64,000 nucleotides of DNA from contig JAJIRX010000925.1 of the NCBI GenBank assembly GCA_023853785.1, forward strand, positions 1-64,000. Reading direction: 5' to 3'. Of the stretch, positions 23,253-34,399 are shown piece by piece. Within the stretch, counting starts at the first letter, position 1, and each line of letters opens with the position of its first letter. Below the pieces are notes generated by a model. The model was not told the DNA's origin. It did not search any database and saw only the letters and a program-made list of their open reading frames with translations. The position numbers and the translations under genes were made by a program. This DNA comes from Psilocybe azurescens. Its lineage: Eukaryota > Basidiomycota > Agaricomycetes > Agaricales > Agrocybaceae.

Positions 23253-24521
23253 AAAGTAACTTATTCAAGTTAACTTGGCTCATTTATGCCAGCCAAGTTA
23301 ATGTGTTCACTTATTCCCATGCTTGGCCAAATTAACTTGGGCTCACTTAGACTAACAGTCACTGGTTGCCAGTAACTTTACTCATACCCTGTTGGTAATT
23401 CTTTAAGATAACAATTATGGCCACCATATAGAAGTAATATGAAGACAGTTAAGAAGTTTTAAAGTGCAAAACACTGTTTGTGCACTTTATGTGCCAAGTT
23501 GGCTATTCAATGCATGTTGGGAAGAGGCCTGTGTTATGCTCAGAATATGGGGTGGTCAACTTGAACAAGATGCCACTTTTTCCACAGAGCACTGGAATTA
23601 ATTTATGCAGTATTATTTTGACTGGGTATACAGAATACTTCACAGGTCTCCCATATAATATAATCCTCTGTATCACACTTGGTAAACATTATTAGATCCC
23701 AGGCTTATCAACTTACACCTGTACTGAGTGTTCATTGACCTTTTCCCTCTTGGATATTTGCATGGCTAAATGATTAATTTTATGTTGTGAAACTTTATCT
23801 ATCAAGTTACATATTAAATTTGCTGGTAAAGTGAGAATTCTGACTTGAATTAACTTAACTTGGGTGGTTATGTAAGTGAAAGTGACAAGATCAGCTTCAA
23901 ACTTGGGCATTTAAATTTGAAGTATTCACATTAGCTTTGGCTGTAGAAGTGAGAAAAATTTAGTTATGAAAGTGAGTAACCCTATGGTACACTAAAATAG
24001 TACTACTATGATAGCTTGTTATGCTTACTCTATCTCAAATCCTCTTCTAGAACTATGTTTTGATTTTTAACAGACCTAGTTCAGGTCTTTGCACATCTCC
24101 TAAAAAAGAATTGAATTATTGAAGATAAGATTGTGTGGAAACAGACTTAAGTGCCCATCCCCAAGGTCATATCCCTACAAAAGGGTTTTGATTTAGTATC
24201 AGTATTTCAATTGACAATACTAACTCCTGAGAGTTCTCTACTGATCAAGATTTTTCCATATGCCTATTGTAAATTTTGACATTTAGTAGAAGGGATACAA
24301 GTGTGAATAGGCCAGATAAGCTACCATTTTTACTTTCACTTACTTTGCCTGCAGTGTGACATGGCTTTGGCATCCAAGTTAGTGACATTAACTTATTCCC
24401 ACGCAGCAACAAAGTAACTTATTCTCACTTGGCTTGTGACAAAGTTCACTTGGACACCATAAGTTAGTCACAAGTGAATATAAGTTACTTTATGGCCAAG
24501 TTAATTGCCATAAGTTACTTT
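23253..24521. mobile_element. Non-autonomous TIR element in the MULE gene (1.27 kb)
   Basis: Ends aaagtaacttat and ataagttacttt are inverted. Repeats of aagttaacttgg and its complement cluster near both ends. Removing it joins the linker of the MULE protein to its core. No coding region is seen, and the target duplication could not be fixed. Confidence 0.6.
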
Positions 24522-25059
24522 GTGAACCACTGATGCACTCCATAGATGGGTATTTTGGTGTCACCTTGAAACTGCTGGGGTCCCTCCAGGATTGCTCATC
24601 TCTGATTGCAGCCCTTTAATCACTTTGAGTGCCGCAAAGGAAATGCCTCTCATCAATCACATGTACTGCATTTTCCACCTTGACAACAATCTCACCAAGA
24701 ATCTCTGAACCAAAATTGGCATTGAATGGAAAAAAATTCAGCTTGATTTCTGGACAATGTATTGTGCTGTGTCATCTGAGAAATTTGATTGCTTTGGGAG
24801 CCATCTCCTTATCCAATATCCTGCAGGCAAGAACTACCTGGAGAAAGAACTTTACCATTGTCATGAAAAGTGGGCTTGAGCCTGGGTTAGCTTAAAATTT
24901 ACCACAGGAATTTAGACAAATGGATGAATTGAGGTTGAGAGCAGAGTCAACAAATGGTTTGGTGATCCAAAATCCTCCTTTTTCAACTATTCAATGCTCA
25001 GATAGAAGGTCAGCAAGTCGATGACATGATTTGTGTTTGCAATGTATACACAGGACCTT

Positions 25060-25794
25060 CTCATAATGCATAACATCAGGGTGGGGAATTTTCAATGCAT
25101 AATGAGATTTATTTATAATCATATTGTGTGACTATTGTGACTATATGACATCCAATAAGTGTTACCCATTTTAGAAGAAAGAATCCAATGTTGTTTGCCT
25201 TGCCTTTTGTGACTGCTCCCTTGTAAGATGAATACTGTGACGTCGAAGATGCTTTGCAAGGTCCAGAAAGCCTTCAAACAAGCCATGCTTAATGCAGAGG
25301 CTTTCTATTTGTTGGCATTGCTCCATGAATAACCTGCTGGGACATGGTTGGGTGCTTATCAACATATTTATACAGTCATCCAGTCATGCAAGATAAGATT
25401 TTCATGTGTAGTCCTCTTGATAGGTTGCGCAGATGTCTTTGGGACATCTTTTTTGGCTTCATGATATTTATGTGGTTTATATGGTGCAGGTTTTTGTGAG
25501 GTTTGCATGTGGGTCTGTGGGGCATGTTGACAGTTCTGTGGGAGTGTAACAAAAATTGTAGAAAGGTTACAGATGGAATTTATATCTCCAAGATACCCTA
25601 CAGAACATTTTAGAACAAAAACTATCCAATCATATACAATTTTGGCCTGAAAACGCTGTACATGATAATGCATAAGTGCCTATGTAAAGGGGTATGCATT
25701 ATACATTATACAGAAGTCCCCGTGCCCCAATGTGGTTCCTGCCCATATCCAATACAATATTAGATTTATACAGTATGATCATATGCATTATGAG
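25060..25794. mobile_element. Second TIR element in the MULE gene (735 bp)
   Basis: Ends ctcataatgcata and tatgcattatgag are perfect inverted repeats. MULE coding sequence resumes on the right side. The minus strand holds short open pieces, THENLILHDWMTV near 25390 and ARQTTLDSFF near 25180. They resemble the start of the HTH and the C-terminus of pogo/CENP-B-type transposases, which would make this an internal-deletion derivative. Confidence 0.55.
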
Positions 25795-27100
25795 CAAGTC
25801 AACTGTATTGGCTTTATTGACTTTCTGACATACCTTGTCTGACAAAATATTTATCTCACTTTAGTCCTCACATTGCCAGCATCCACATAATATTGAAACC
25901 ATCTTCCCTGGGCCCCTTAGATTGCTCCAGAAATATGTTGGTCCATTCACATTTCAGAACTGCTTCAAAGAAATGGAGAACAGCATGTTCTATCACACTG
26001 AATTGATTCACCTACCTGACAGCCTGAATTCTTGGGTTAGTTGTCTCTCTAAATATTTAGTTTGCTTGAATCTGATTTTATTTGTTAGGATGAGTACACT
26101 GTTGCAGTACAAAAGAGATTGGTTTTCAGGGAGAGGAGACTGTAAGTGCTGATAAGAAGTTTTCAATGTGCAGTGTTAACTGATAGTTGGTGAACAGAAA
26201 ATGATAAATAATTTTACAAACAACTCTGCATATATATCTACACAATGTCTGCTGCAGAAGATTATAGGACAAGGACATCAGGTCCAGCATCTTTTGAAAA
26301 TATTGCATATGGGGACTGTTCACATGACACATTCTTTGGCAATTTTGAACAGATTTTATTTCCATGATTGTTGTATGGGGGTCAACTTGGGCATCCCATG
26401 CCAACACTACTTTCAAGCACTCTCAGTAGTTAAAGGACTTAGGTTCCATCTAGCACACATATTACCATGGTAAATTCCATTCCTAAAAGTCAATATATCA
26501 ATATAACTTCAGCTTTTGAACAAATGGTATCAAGACTGTACCTTGGATCCCAATACAGTACAACCAACATCTTACGAGTACAGTGGACAAGAATCCTGTC
26601 ATGATCTCAGCAGCCTCCAAACATCAACAGTTCCAGCTGCTACCATAGTTGCAAACACTCTGGTGAATTCCATACTTCCAGTCCTTCCACCAACAACAAT
26701 GGTTCCAGCTCACACTCCATAGTGCAGAAGCAGCACTACAGCCACTACTTCATGTGGTACAAATGCAAGAGCAGTTGGACAGCCTGCTGAATAATATACA
26801 TAGCCTGCAGTAAGTCATCAGATAGTGGAATTGAGGGAAATGCTCACAAAATATCCCAGAGATGCAGATCTAGCACAGCAAGAACAAAAGAGAGTTCATG
26901 ACCCTCCTATTCCAAATCCTAAAGGAAGACCTATAACACAGCAGCTAACAGAAGCCACAGAAGGTGGCCCTTGAGGTGGGGGTGCTGGTAGCAGGTCCGG
27001 AGGGGAAGATTGACAAACTGCTGTAGTTGATGTCACCAACCAGGACACAACTGCACAACCTGTCCCCTGAACCAACCTCAGTAGCACAATACACAGGTTT

Positions 27101-27305
27101 TTAGAACATCTGTGGATGGGGTGTCAGTAAAATGTAGTAGGAGATAGAATATACATACCATTGTCCATTGGGATTGAACCAATAAGAACATCTGCCACGA
27201 ATGTCGAAAGCAAAGAATGGAAATGTTGATCATAAGCTGTACCCGGTCACATGTTGCAAGAAGCCCCTGGTGGCCGTCTTCAGCCGTCCACCATCACACG
27301 AGGGT
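27101..27305. other. Right edge of the CpG-poor island
   Basis: No gene. CpG content becomes normal at about 27190. Confidence 0.4.
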
Positions 27306-27307
27306 TA

Positions 27308-28013
27308 CTATCCCTTTCCAGGAGTTTGAAGCTTTTTCATGTATTTGACATATTCTTACACGACCACTGACTCTCTCATCCTCAAACTTGGCGAAAAGAT
27401 GTAAGATTGTGCCCTCTATTTGAATATCAAATTAATATTTGAAAAAGTCAACGAGAGATGAGAGCGGAGCATTTCCGGCGCACATAAGTCACAAATTCCA
27501 GGAGATTGAAACAATTGTAACGGAAAGTCACATCAAAATGTTCATATTCCGCACCTTTAGGCATCAGTGTTTTTTGAATCTTATGAAATTCATGCTGGCG
27601 TCATTTTTGGCCTTTGAGGCGGAGCCTTAAACTTCGTCACGTCAGTCACTCTTCGTGAACACAAAAATGCCATTTCTAACTTTGCACTCAAGGAATATAT
27701 CCTCAAGTCCAGAATTTCGGATAGTTAATGGCCTGCTATATAGAAATGTTTGTCTAGAATTTGGGGGTAAACGGGTCGCCCGATCTATCCAGATCTGGGA
27801 CAACATCCTGTTACTTTGACCTATTACTGTAATCAAAATCGGCACTTCTCAGTTCTATCATATAGCAGCCACAAAGCTCAATTTTTTTACATATTCTTAA
27901 TGGAATAGTCCATCTGTATACATGTACAAAATTTTGTGTAGATAGAGCAAGAACTGAAGGAGAAAAACGAGATTTTCAAACTCCTGGAATTTCAAACTCC
28001 TGGAAAGGGATAG
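27308..28013. mobile_element. 706-bp MITE with 23-bp perfect TIRs and TA duplication
   Basis: ctatccctttccaggagttt at 27308 is matched exactly in reverse complement at the right end. The 23-bp TIRs end at 28013 and are flanked by TA (27306-27307, 28014-28015). A second copy of the caaactcctggaa tip lies just inside the right end. The TA target and size fit a Tc1/mariner-type non-autonomous element. CpGs are retained, so it looks younger than the island beside it. Confidence 0.85.
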
Positions 28014-28015
28014 TA

Positions 28016-28610
28016 CTTCAGGAACATGGGGTTTCCAAACTACAACTTGTTTATAACCCTCCTTTCGCCGAAAAGGGGAGTTCCTCGATAGTTTTAGCCC
28101 ATGGTTCATACTTGTAATCAACTTGTACACTATGTATATAATCATGGTTTTGAAATCATTTACGCAACACTCCTGATACGATCAGGTGTTTCTTCTAAGA
28201 TTATTTTTCCATGTCCTGAGCGAACTTGGTTTCATGATTGAATGTTTCTTCTCTCTCTTTCTCCGTGCAGGCATTTCTGTTGTCGACATCGATCATCTTC
28301 GGCGACATTTCAGATCCCAGATTTAATATGTTCATCGGCATCGAAACCCAGAGAAACTCAAGGAGATTGATAATGATATGAATAAAAACGTTTCTAGTAG
28401 ATACAATTCGTGCCCTTTCGAAGGGTCTAATGCTATGAAAGTCGTAAATATCTAATATGTCATAAGGTACGGTTGCGAAGACGAATGTGGTGGCATAGAA
28501 ATACAGTTTTCCGTTGAATAATTGGGATAAGAAAGTCAAAGAATTGTCCAAAGAGAATGCAAAGAACGAGTGTGGAATGGGTGGCCGATATTGGGCCTTT
28601 TGGATGAAGT
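28016..28610 (-). other. 3' flank of membrane-protein gene, duplicated at 5.76 and 7.45 kb
   Basis: The minus strand here is open for much of its length (for example RARIVSTRNVFIHIIINLLE) and its sequence is preserved in the broken copy. It could be a long 3' UTR, a second exon set or a small separate gene. I cannot decide. Confidence 0.4.
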
Positions 28611-29276
28611 TTATGAACGGCGGAGGATGGCCCAGGCAGCGACACCGCCACCGACGGCGAGAAATGTGAGGATGCAGAACGCGCATAGGCATCGTTTCGC
28701 CCATTTGAGCTCGATGCTGCGCATGTTGGCGATGATCTCTTTGCGCTCTTCTTCTGTCTTCTCGGGCATCCATGCGGGTGTGTCATCGTCGGAAGATTGG
28801 GAAGGTTCTCGGAGAGGAGATAGTAGGATGAAGGCGCCGAAGAGCCAGAATGGTGGGAACACTGTAGTAGAGGATACATGATGAGTCATACTATTCTGTG
28901 TAGCGTTGAGAATGGAGAAGAACGTACAGAACCCAAATTTGAAAAGGAACATTGCGAGCGTGACGGGCTCGGGTGCATGGAGCGTGTATTCAGGGAGAGG
29001 GATGGCTGATTCCTCTGCGTATGGAGGTGGAATGTCAGACATGCTTTGTCTGCTGTGTGTCGCGTCGTGCCTGCTCTCGTGTGTGCGCGAAGAGGAGGCA
29101 GCAGCGGAGAAGGTGTATCCAAACTGCTCGCCCATGGGATCGAGCATGCGCATCGGGGGTGGTGTCCATGTGGTGTGGGTTAGGACGGGCACTGGCGTGG
29201 TTGGGCGCTGGGCCTCGAGATCCAAATTGGAGGTGGAGGCTGCGGAAGAGCTGGTCGATGGAATAGGAGCTGACAT
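28611..29276 (-). CDS. Proline-rich tail-anchored or hairpin membrane protein, unknown function
   Basis: A start at 29276 gives MSAPIPSTSSSAAS. The N-terminal half is Ser/Thr/Pro-rich with a PPPY motif near residue 83, a candidate WW-domain ligand. A 66-nt intron at 28862-28927 is in frame. Removing it joins FLFKFGF to LFPPFWLFGAFILL, a conserved-looking hydrophobic segment. A charged KTEEERKEIIANMRSIELKW helix and a final membrane segment (FCILTFLAVGGGVAAWAIL) follow, ending ...RRS. I recognise the layout from agaricomycete hypothetical proteins but not a function. A dead paralog lies at 5.8-8.9 kb. Confidence 0.7.
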   Translation of the reverse strand: MSAPIPSTSSSAASTSNLDLEAQRPTTPVPVLTHTTWTPPPMRMLDPMGEQFGYTFSAAASSSRTHESRHDATHSRQSMSDIPPPYAEESAIPLPEYTLHAPEPVTLAMFLFKFGFCTFFSILNATQNSMTHHVSSTTVFPPFWLFGAFILLSPLREPSQSSDDDTPAWMPEKTEEERKEIIANMRSIELKWAKRCLCAFCILTFLAVGGGVAAWAILRRS

Positions 29277-30740
29277 TCTGACTGTTAAGTGGTGTGATGT
29301 TGAGTTCAACTTGAAGTGTGGGGAACTTGGTTTGAATGAGAATGCGTAAGAGCTCTGAATATCGACTCGATGTGGCCTTGAGAGTGATGAGGCGGGAGTA
29401 AGATAGTGGCACTCATCGCGAGCTCGGCGTAGGTTATATACCAATTTGTGGAAAAGCAATCCGAGGCAATCTAACCATGTTGCATCGTGGTTGTTATGAC
29501 TTAATTTAGCAGGTATTGGTCGGTGCCACGATGGTAATAATATATACAAATACAAACAGTTGAGATTTTTCGACCGTTCAACTTAACATTTGCATCCCGT
29601 TTTTCGTATTTCAAGCGCGTAATTATCTTATAAGTGTCTATTCCACTGCCATAGTCTAATAAAATTGCTAACTACTGCGTATAAAGAAGTAGGATGGGAC
29701 GCGACGAGCTGTAACCTGCCATTCACGGCATTTATTTGAACCTTCTATTTATGGAAATAATCCTTCGTCATTGTTCGGCGTTCTCACCATGGATGGGATC
29801 CAATCCCGCACTTTTCCCGCCCTTCGCATCAGAGGTGCCACATGCGCTACCAATCGAGACCCTGAGTGCGAACTCTCACACCAATCATGTCCACCTTTGT
29901 TCGAACTTCGCTAAGTAACTTTCTGAGGACGCACCAATCCATTAAGACTTGGCTCGGTCAGAATGGGGTTGATGCAAAGGTAGGAATTCCATTGTTGTTA
30001 CAATACTTATTTTGCGGCATTCACGGTAGACGGAGCCAATAACAGCTATAAGCTGATATTGCAGTGGGCAAGTGGCGACAACGACGTGAGTGGCGGCTAT
30101 ACCGTTAACTGTGAATAAGAGAGACTCAACTTTATCATCAGCAGATGATGAATGCTTGACGTGTCCAGAGGGCCTCGATGTTACGGGGATGGATGGACCA
30201 AGATATATGGATCGTTTGTGAAGTCAGGTTGGGCTCGCTACTGTTGTATGGCGATTTAGTTCTCATGCACTGAGTGAGGGTCCCAAATCCTTTTTATGGA
30301 GCCTGGCGACATCTTACTGTGCGTCCATCATAAAACGGGCTATGTTCGGATGATAAAAATGTGCAATGAATGTATCCTTGCCCTTGGGCCAACCTTAGGC
30401 GTCTTCGACAACCCAATCATTTCAAGGTTCTTTTCACAAGTAATCTGGTCATGACTCGACGATAGCTTGAAATGATGCGCTGTGACGTCAAGGAGCGTTT
30501 GAGAGTCAAGACCGACAAGACGACGCTAGACCCATGTCGTTTTAGTAATGTGCTAGATGTCTTCGAACATATGTTCGACTTCGGATATGTCTCACAGTCG
30601 ACGATTTTGAATGGGTTCTTATACCGACAAACGACCGACATGCAGCAGCGTGATGATATAAAGCCGAAATTGATCACAAAACACATAATTCCAGCCAGAG
30701 TTATTGAGGACCGAGGTCGACATACAAGGGTAGTAGTACC
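29277..30740. other. Intergenic region, no gene recognised
   Basis: Open stretches (such as 30417-30833 on the minus strand) have no recognised features. CpG content is normal. Confidence 0.4.
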
Positions 30741-30744
30741 TGTT

Positions 30745-31100
30745 AGATAAGATATATAGGAATCTTTTTTATGTGCATTTGGTCGACTCCCAGAAGAGAA
30801 TCTTAAGCTCGAGGCCCGCGACAAGGGATGCACTCAGAGGTCGGATACCTCTGTCCTCGAGAAAAAACTACTTAAAACTATTGCGGCCGCGACATCGCGG
30901 TAGGCAATCTTTACCGTCCGGCCAACCTCATTAGAAAGTGACAAGAGCGAGTAGAAGTAGTGGAAATAGAAACGAAGAGAAAATGAATAACTTGAAGCAA
31001 TCACGATGACTGCTCTTTGTTGCCCAGCAGTCCTCTACGGGACAGGCTATAGACGACAGCATCCCGTAATCGCATTCGACGATTAGGGATCATTATACTC
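30745..31100 (+). repeat. Direct repeat, copy 1
   Basis: Shares with 31465-31790 the blocks tgtgcatttggtc, cccagaagaga, tcttaagc, aagggatgcac, cggccgc and tgcccagca in the same order. The two are roughly three-quarters identical by eye. Spacing and length could fit a small LTR or SINE-like unit, but no TG...CA ends or tRNA-like boxes were confirmed. Confidence 0.6.
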
Positions 31101-31464
31101 CCGCCGGAAAGTCGTTTGCACTTTGTGAGGCAGGAGCATAGGATGTTGTGAGCAATTTGTGAGATGGTGAACACCGGCCACCCTCGAGAGGAGGAACAGA
31201 CAATGGCAATGATTCAAAACGAGGCCTATGGAAGGATAAGTGGGATGTGGAGAAAAAAGGTGACCGCTGACTCACATATTTAATGGCCGATGGCGAACAC
31301 ACCTACATTTTAGGTGTGTTCGTCGTCAAAGAGCCTGGTAAAAGAGAGGCAGGGAAGTTAAAGTCTAGAAACCAAAACGATGGCATAAGATACTGCTGCG
31401 CAAGAGAAGTGATTGGAATTGCGTGTGGCTCACCATACATACTGGAGTATGTACCAGTGATGAC

Positions 31465-31790
31465 AAAATCATAGTAGTACATACAAATCTTTTTTGTGTG
31501 CATTTGGTCAACCCCCAGAAGAGAGTCTTAAGCCCAAGGCCCGCGTCAAGGGATGCACCAGAGGGATTACCTCTGTCCTTGGGGACATATCTCGCGGCCG
31601 CATTACCGGTAGACGAGCTTTGCTGTCGAGCCATTCCCTGATTAGGGGGTGGCTCGGCAGGCAGGTCCCAGCCGACTGCTAAACGCAGTCGGTTGGCTTT
31701 GTCGCCCAGCAATCCACATGGGATCCGCTGCAAGCGACAGGCATCCTCAGCCGTCTTAAACGACGAGGATCGTTATCAATACCCATATGT
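31465..31790 (+). repeat. Direct repeat, copy 2
   Basis: Second member of the pair starting at 30745. It is followed at once by the perfect hairpin at 31781-31811, which copy 1 lacks. Confidence 0.6.
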
Positions 31791-31811
31791 ACTGAAGAAG
31801 TACATATGGGT
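31781..31811. repeat. Perfect 13-bp hairpin
   Basis: acccatatgtact and agtacatatgggt flank a 5-nt loop (gaaga). It may be the end of the repeat or a small insertion footprint. Confidence 0.7.
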
Positions 31812-34073
31812 ACCGATAGGGGTAGGGGATGTGTGGTATGTGGTATGGATAACACTGGGTCGGTACTCAACGTGACGGCGCCCCACCCACTAGAATCGAC
31901 GGGTGTATGAACAGGACCCTGTTCAAACAGTTAGAAGTTGAGGAGAAGAAAGAAATAAAGAAATAACGAACATCATTCATGTGCCGACGACGAACATATT
32001 CTCTGTGGAGAAAGCATTCATCGTCGATGTCCTGTATAGAGATGGGTGCCACCCTAGTCGTTCCTTTAGGGAGAAAATTGGTACGAGTAGTATGGAAATG
32101 GTTCGGATCTGTTGCAAGTGTTAGAAGGCAAGCCTATAGAACGAAGGCAAGTACTTACATGTAGCATGGGCGACGACGAGGACATGCCGCAGCAAGCTGG
32201 GTATGTGCGCTCGTCGCCGATGGCTTAATGCGAAGTCGAACGCCATGAACGAATGTAGCGTTCCCTGAAATATGTGTTAACAGTGGGTGGATAGAGAACG
32301 ACAATGGAACACTACCTTGGGGGTGCCCTACAATGGGTGATTTTTCTGCGGTTCCAAGAAAGCAGTCACATCTTTTATATATCCCATCCTTGTTCTGGAT
32401 TAGGAAATTTCACAAGGTTTTGAGTGACGAGGCAGTTAAACTGCCTCGGGGCCCGCTCATGTTTCTCCTATCACGTTCATCGTACGCGAATCATCATACT
32501 TGATGGAGTGCGATTTCTTTTGGAATAATTGGGCACAGCCTAGAGGTGACTACAAAAGCAGCGAGAGTTCCAAAGATCGATAACCATCTAATAACGCTGA
32601 GTAATAATGCACAAGTATGCCAGGACAATTGTCGATAAATACACGGTCAGTGGATAAAGGAGATAGCGTGCCTCCACGGGTGCTCTTTTCGAAAATTTGA
32701 CATGCGGAGCACGGGTTTAGAGAGACTGCCGGGATCTGAAGACTTGATGTCGATGCTGCGAAGTTGTGAGGAAGAAGGACGACGTTTACCGTCTTTTCCG
32801 GGAATCCTGCACATTTCGATGATGAACGGTAAGCGTAAACTCGCAGATACGAATTTCAAGTAGGAAAATATTCAGAGTCAGGGACTCACTACGTTGCTTT
32901 ATTGCAGTGGATTCCAGAGCTCACAAAAGAAAGAAGCTCGAGAAAACACCGCTCATGCGCTCAGGGTGTTAAGAGTGGGTAAAAATTTTCACATAGATCG
33001 CTGTGTGTGCAGCCAATTCCAAGTCCGCGATTGATAGGAATGTACATTCCTAAGAACCAACAAGACGGGTCTCTTTGATTGGTTCCTCTTATCGATGGAA
33101 TCATCAGACGTGTACATCCAACTACACAAGATTCAGCAAGCGGTGAAATGTCAAAAACTAAGCTGGAAGTTGGATATCAGAACGGATGAAAGTTGGATGC
33201 AAGTTGGACGAAAGCAAGATCATTAGCTAACTCAAAGTTGTGATGGTCAATGCGCCCCAAATGTGACACTATAACGTTTTGCATGCGGACTTGCAAATCA
33301 ACCGGTCCGCGACACCGTTCCTCGTGTTTAGGGGTAATTGCCATGGGACAAGACAAGAAGGATTGCTTTCAACACGCTTCTGACTCTGACTTTAACCCCA
33401 ACCCCAATACTTCTTTGTCAGGAGATAGTCGGCTGGTATATCTCGCTCTTTGCGTTATGGATATCCTAGTAGGCCCGAAAATCATCATACCTAAGGCATG
33501 CAGTGTCAGGGATACTGAAAGTCTCGCCTCGACAACGTCACACTCTCAAGATGTGCGGGATGTAGCATTTCTATGGTCTGTGTAAACTATTTACCTATGG
33601 TTTTGTTCTTGTATCCTACTTGGAGTGTACCGGATCTCGCTCTTTAGAAAGGAGTGCCAAAGAGCGGCTTGGCCAGTGTACCAAGCATCGACTACGGTAT
33701 CCACTGTCCAGGCTCTCGATCTTCATCGAGATATCACGCGATCAGTGCGCATGGTGTTCCAGGTCACTGTCCGATCTACTCCGAACGGCCCTGGAAAAAT
33801 TGCAATTTCGTTTACCATCATACTCAACTCTGAACCATACTCGTCGAGCCGTGACGTGTTTTCCAAACTTGTTCTCAAATTTCGGAGCTGTAGAGCACGC
33901 TATTACAAATTTTAAGCGTTTATTTCTACGCGACTTATGAAATAGCCACTGGTTATGTGTTTGGGGGGGGGGGCGAACTCACACTTACTGAACGCGTCGT
34001 CACATTTACACCCGCTGTTTTCTCGATATTTTAAATTAGGCAAGATTTATGTCACAATCGCGAACCACTCACT
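31812..34073. other. Intergenic region, no gene recognised
   Basis: Several short open stretches (for example 33250-33585 and 33625-33915 on the plus strand) lack recognisable domains. A run of G occurs near 33963-33972. Confidence 0.4.
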
Positions 34074-34168
34074 GTGGTGGTGACACTGAGACTATTTAGG
34101 CCAAATCTTCCACTACGGTGGTCGGTTCCTGGTGTTACCTACCCTACCATTTTGCTACTTTCACAGAC

Positions 34169-34399
34169 AGAAGGGAATCTACTTCGATCTCTCCGCACTC
34201 CACCGGCATGTCAGCTCCTGCAAACGCAAAACCAGATCCACAAGCAGAAGGGAATCTACCTCAATCTCTCCGCATTCCACCGACACGGCAGCTCCTGCGG
34301 GCGCAAAACCAGATCCACAAGCAGAAGGGAACTTACTTCGATCTTTCCGCACTACACTGGTATATCGGCTCCCTGCGGGCGCAGAACCAGATCTACCAG
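34169..34399 (+). repeat. Three tandem 77-bp units at the 5' end of the F-box gene
   Basis: Units begin agaaggga at 34169, 34246 and 34323, exactly 77 bp apart. Seventy-seven is not a multiple of three, so one reading frame meets the repeat in all three phases. The same motifs thus appear in all three frames. Confidence 0.85.

Larger units (their letters stand above)
22386..27100 (+). pseudogene. MULE-type transposase gene, decayed and interrupted
   Basis: Parts appear in the expected order. The FAR1/WRKY-like N-terminal region contains HITLIDFHYNHGQSIPNGSK (near 22460). A linker (LGGDFTAIITVWKHW, near 23125) follows. The MULE core has ISDCSPLITLSAAKEMPLIN and YCIFHLDNN (near 24600-24690), then FWTMYCAVSSEKFD and YLEKELYHCHEKW. 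A block with LLQKYVGPFTFQNCFKEMEN comes next (near 25925). A degenerate SWIM motif has GIPCQHYFQAL (near 26390). The C-terminus has NPKGRPITQQLTEATEGG (near 26910). In-frame stops often sit where CGA or CAG would restore sense. Two elements (23253-24521, 25060-25794) interrupt it. Confidence 0.7.
6330..27190. repeat. CpG-depleted, AT-rich island of nested transposon remains
   Basis: From about 6.3 kb to 27.2 kb CpG becomes rare while TpG and CpA are common; normal composition returns on both sides. Paralogous comparison (8.58-8.88 kb against 28.58-28.87 kb) shows that CpG sites have become TpG or CpA. In-frame stops in the transposase remains are often explained by CGA to TGA or CAG to TAG changes. 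This is the footprint expected of 5-methylcytosine deamination or a RIP-like process in silenced repeats. Confidence 0.75.

Noticed and set aside
28201..28610. A second gene downstream of the membrane-protein gene
   Set aside because: The frame is open, but no start, splice or family evidence supports it. It is kept as flank of unknown role.
30417..30833. A 138-aa minus-strand open frame
   Set aside because: It overlaps the direct repeat and has no family features; an overlapping plus-strand frame is equally open.
30745..31790. An LTR retrotransposon with two LTRs
   Set aside because: Only about 0.4 kb separates the copies, no retroviral-type coding lies between them, and no TG...CA ends were found.
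33963..33972. A G run as a G-quadruplex or functional tract
   Set aside because: A single homopolymer without the repeated G-tract pattern, in a sequence prone to run-length errors.
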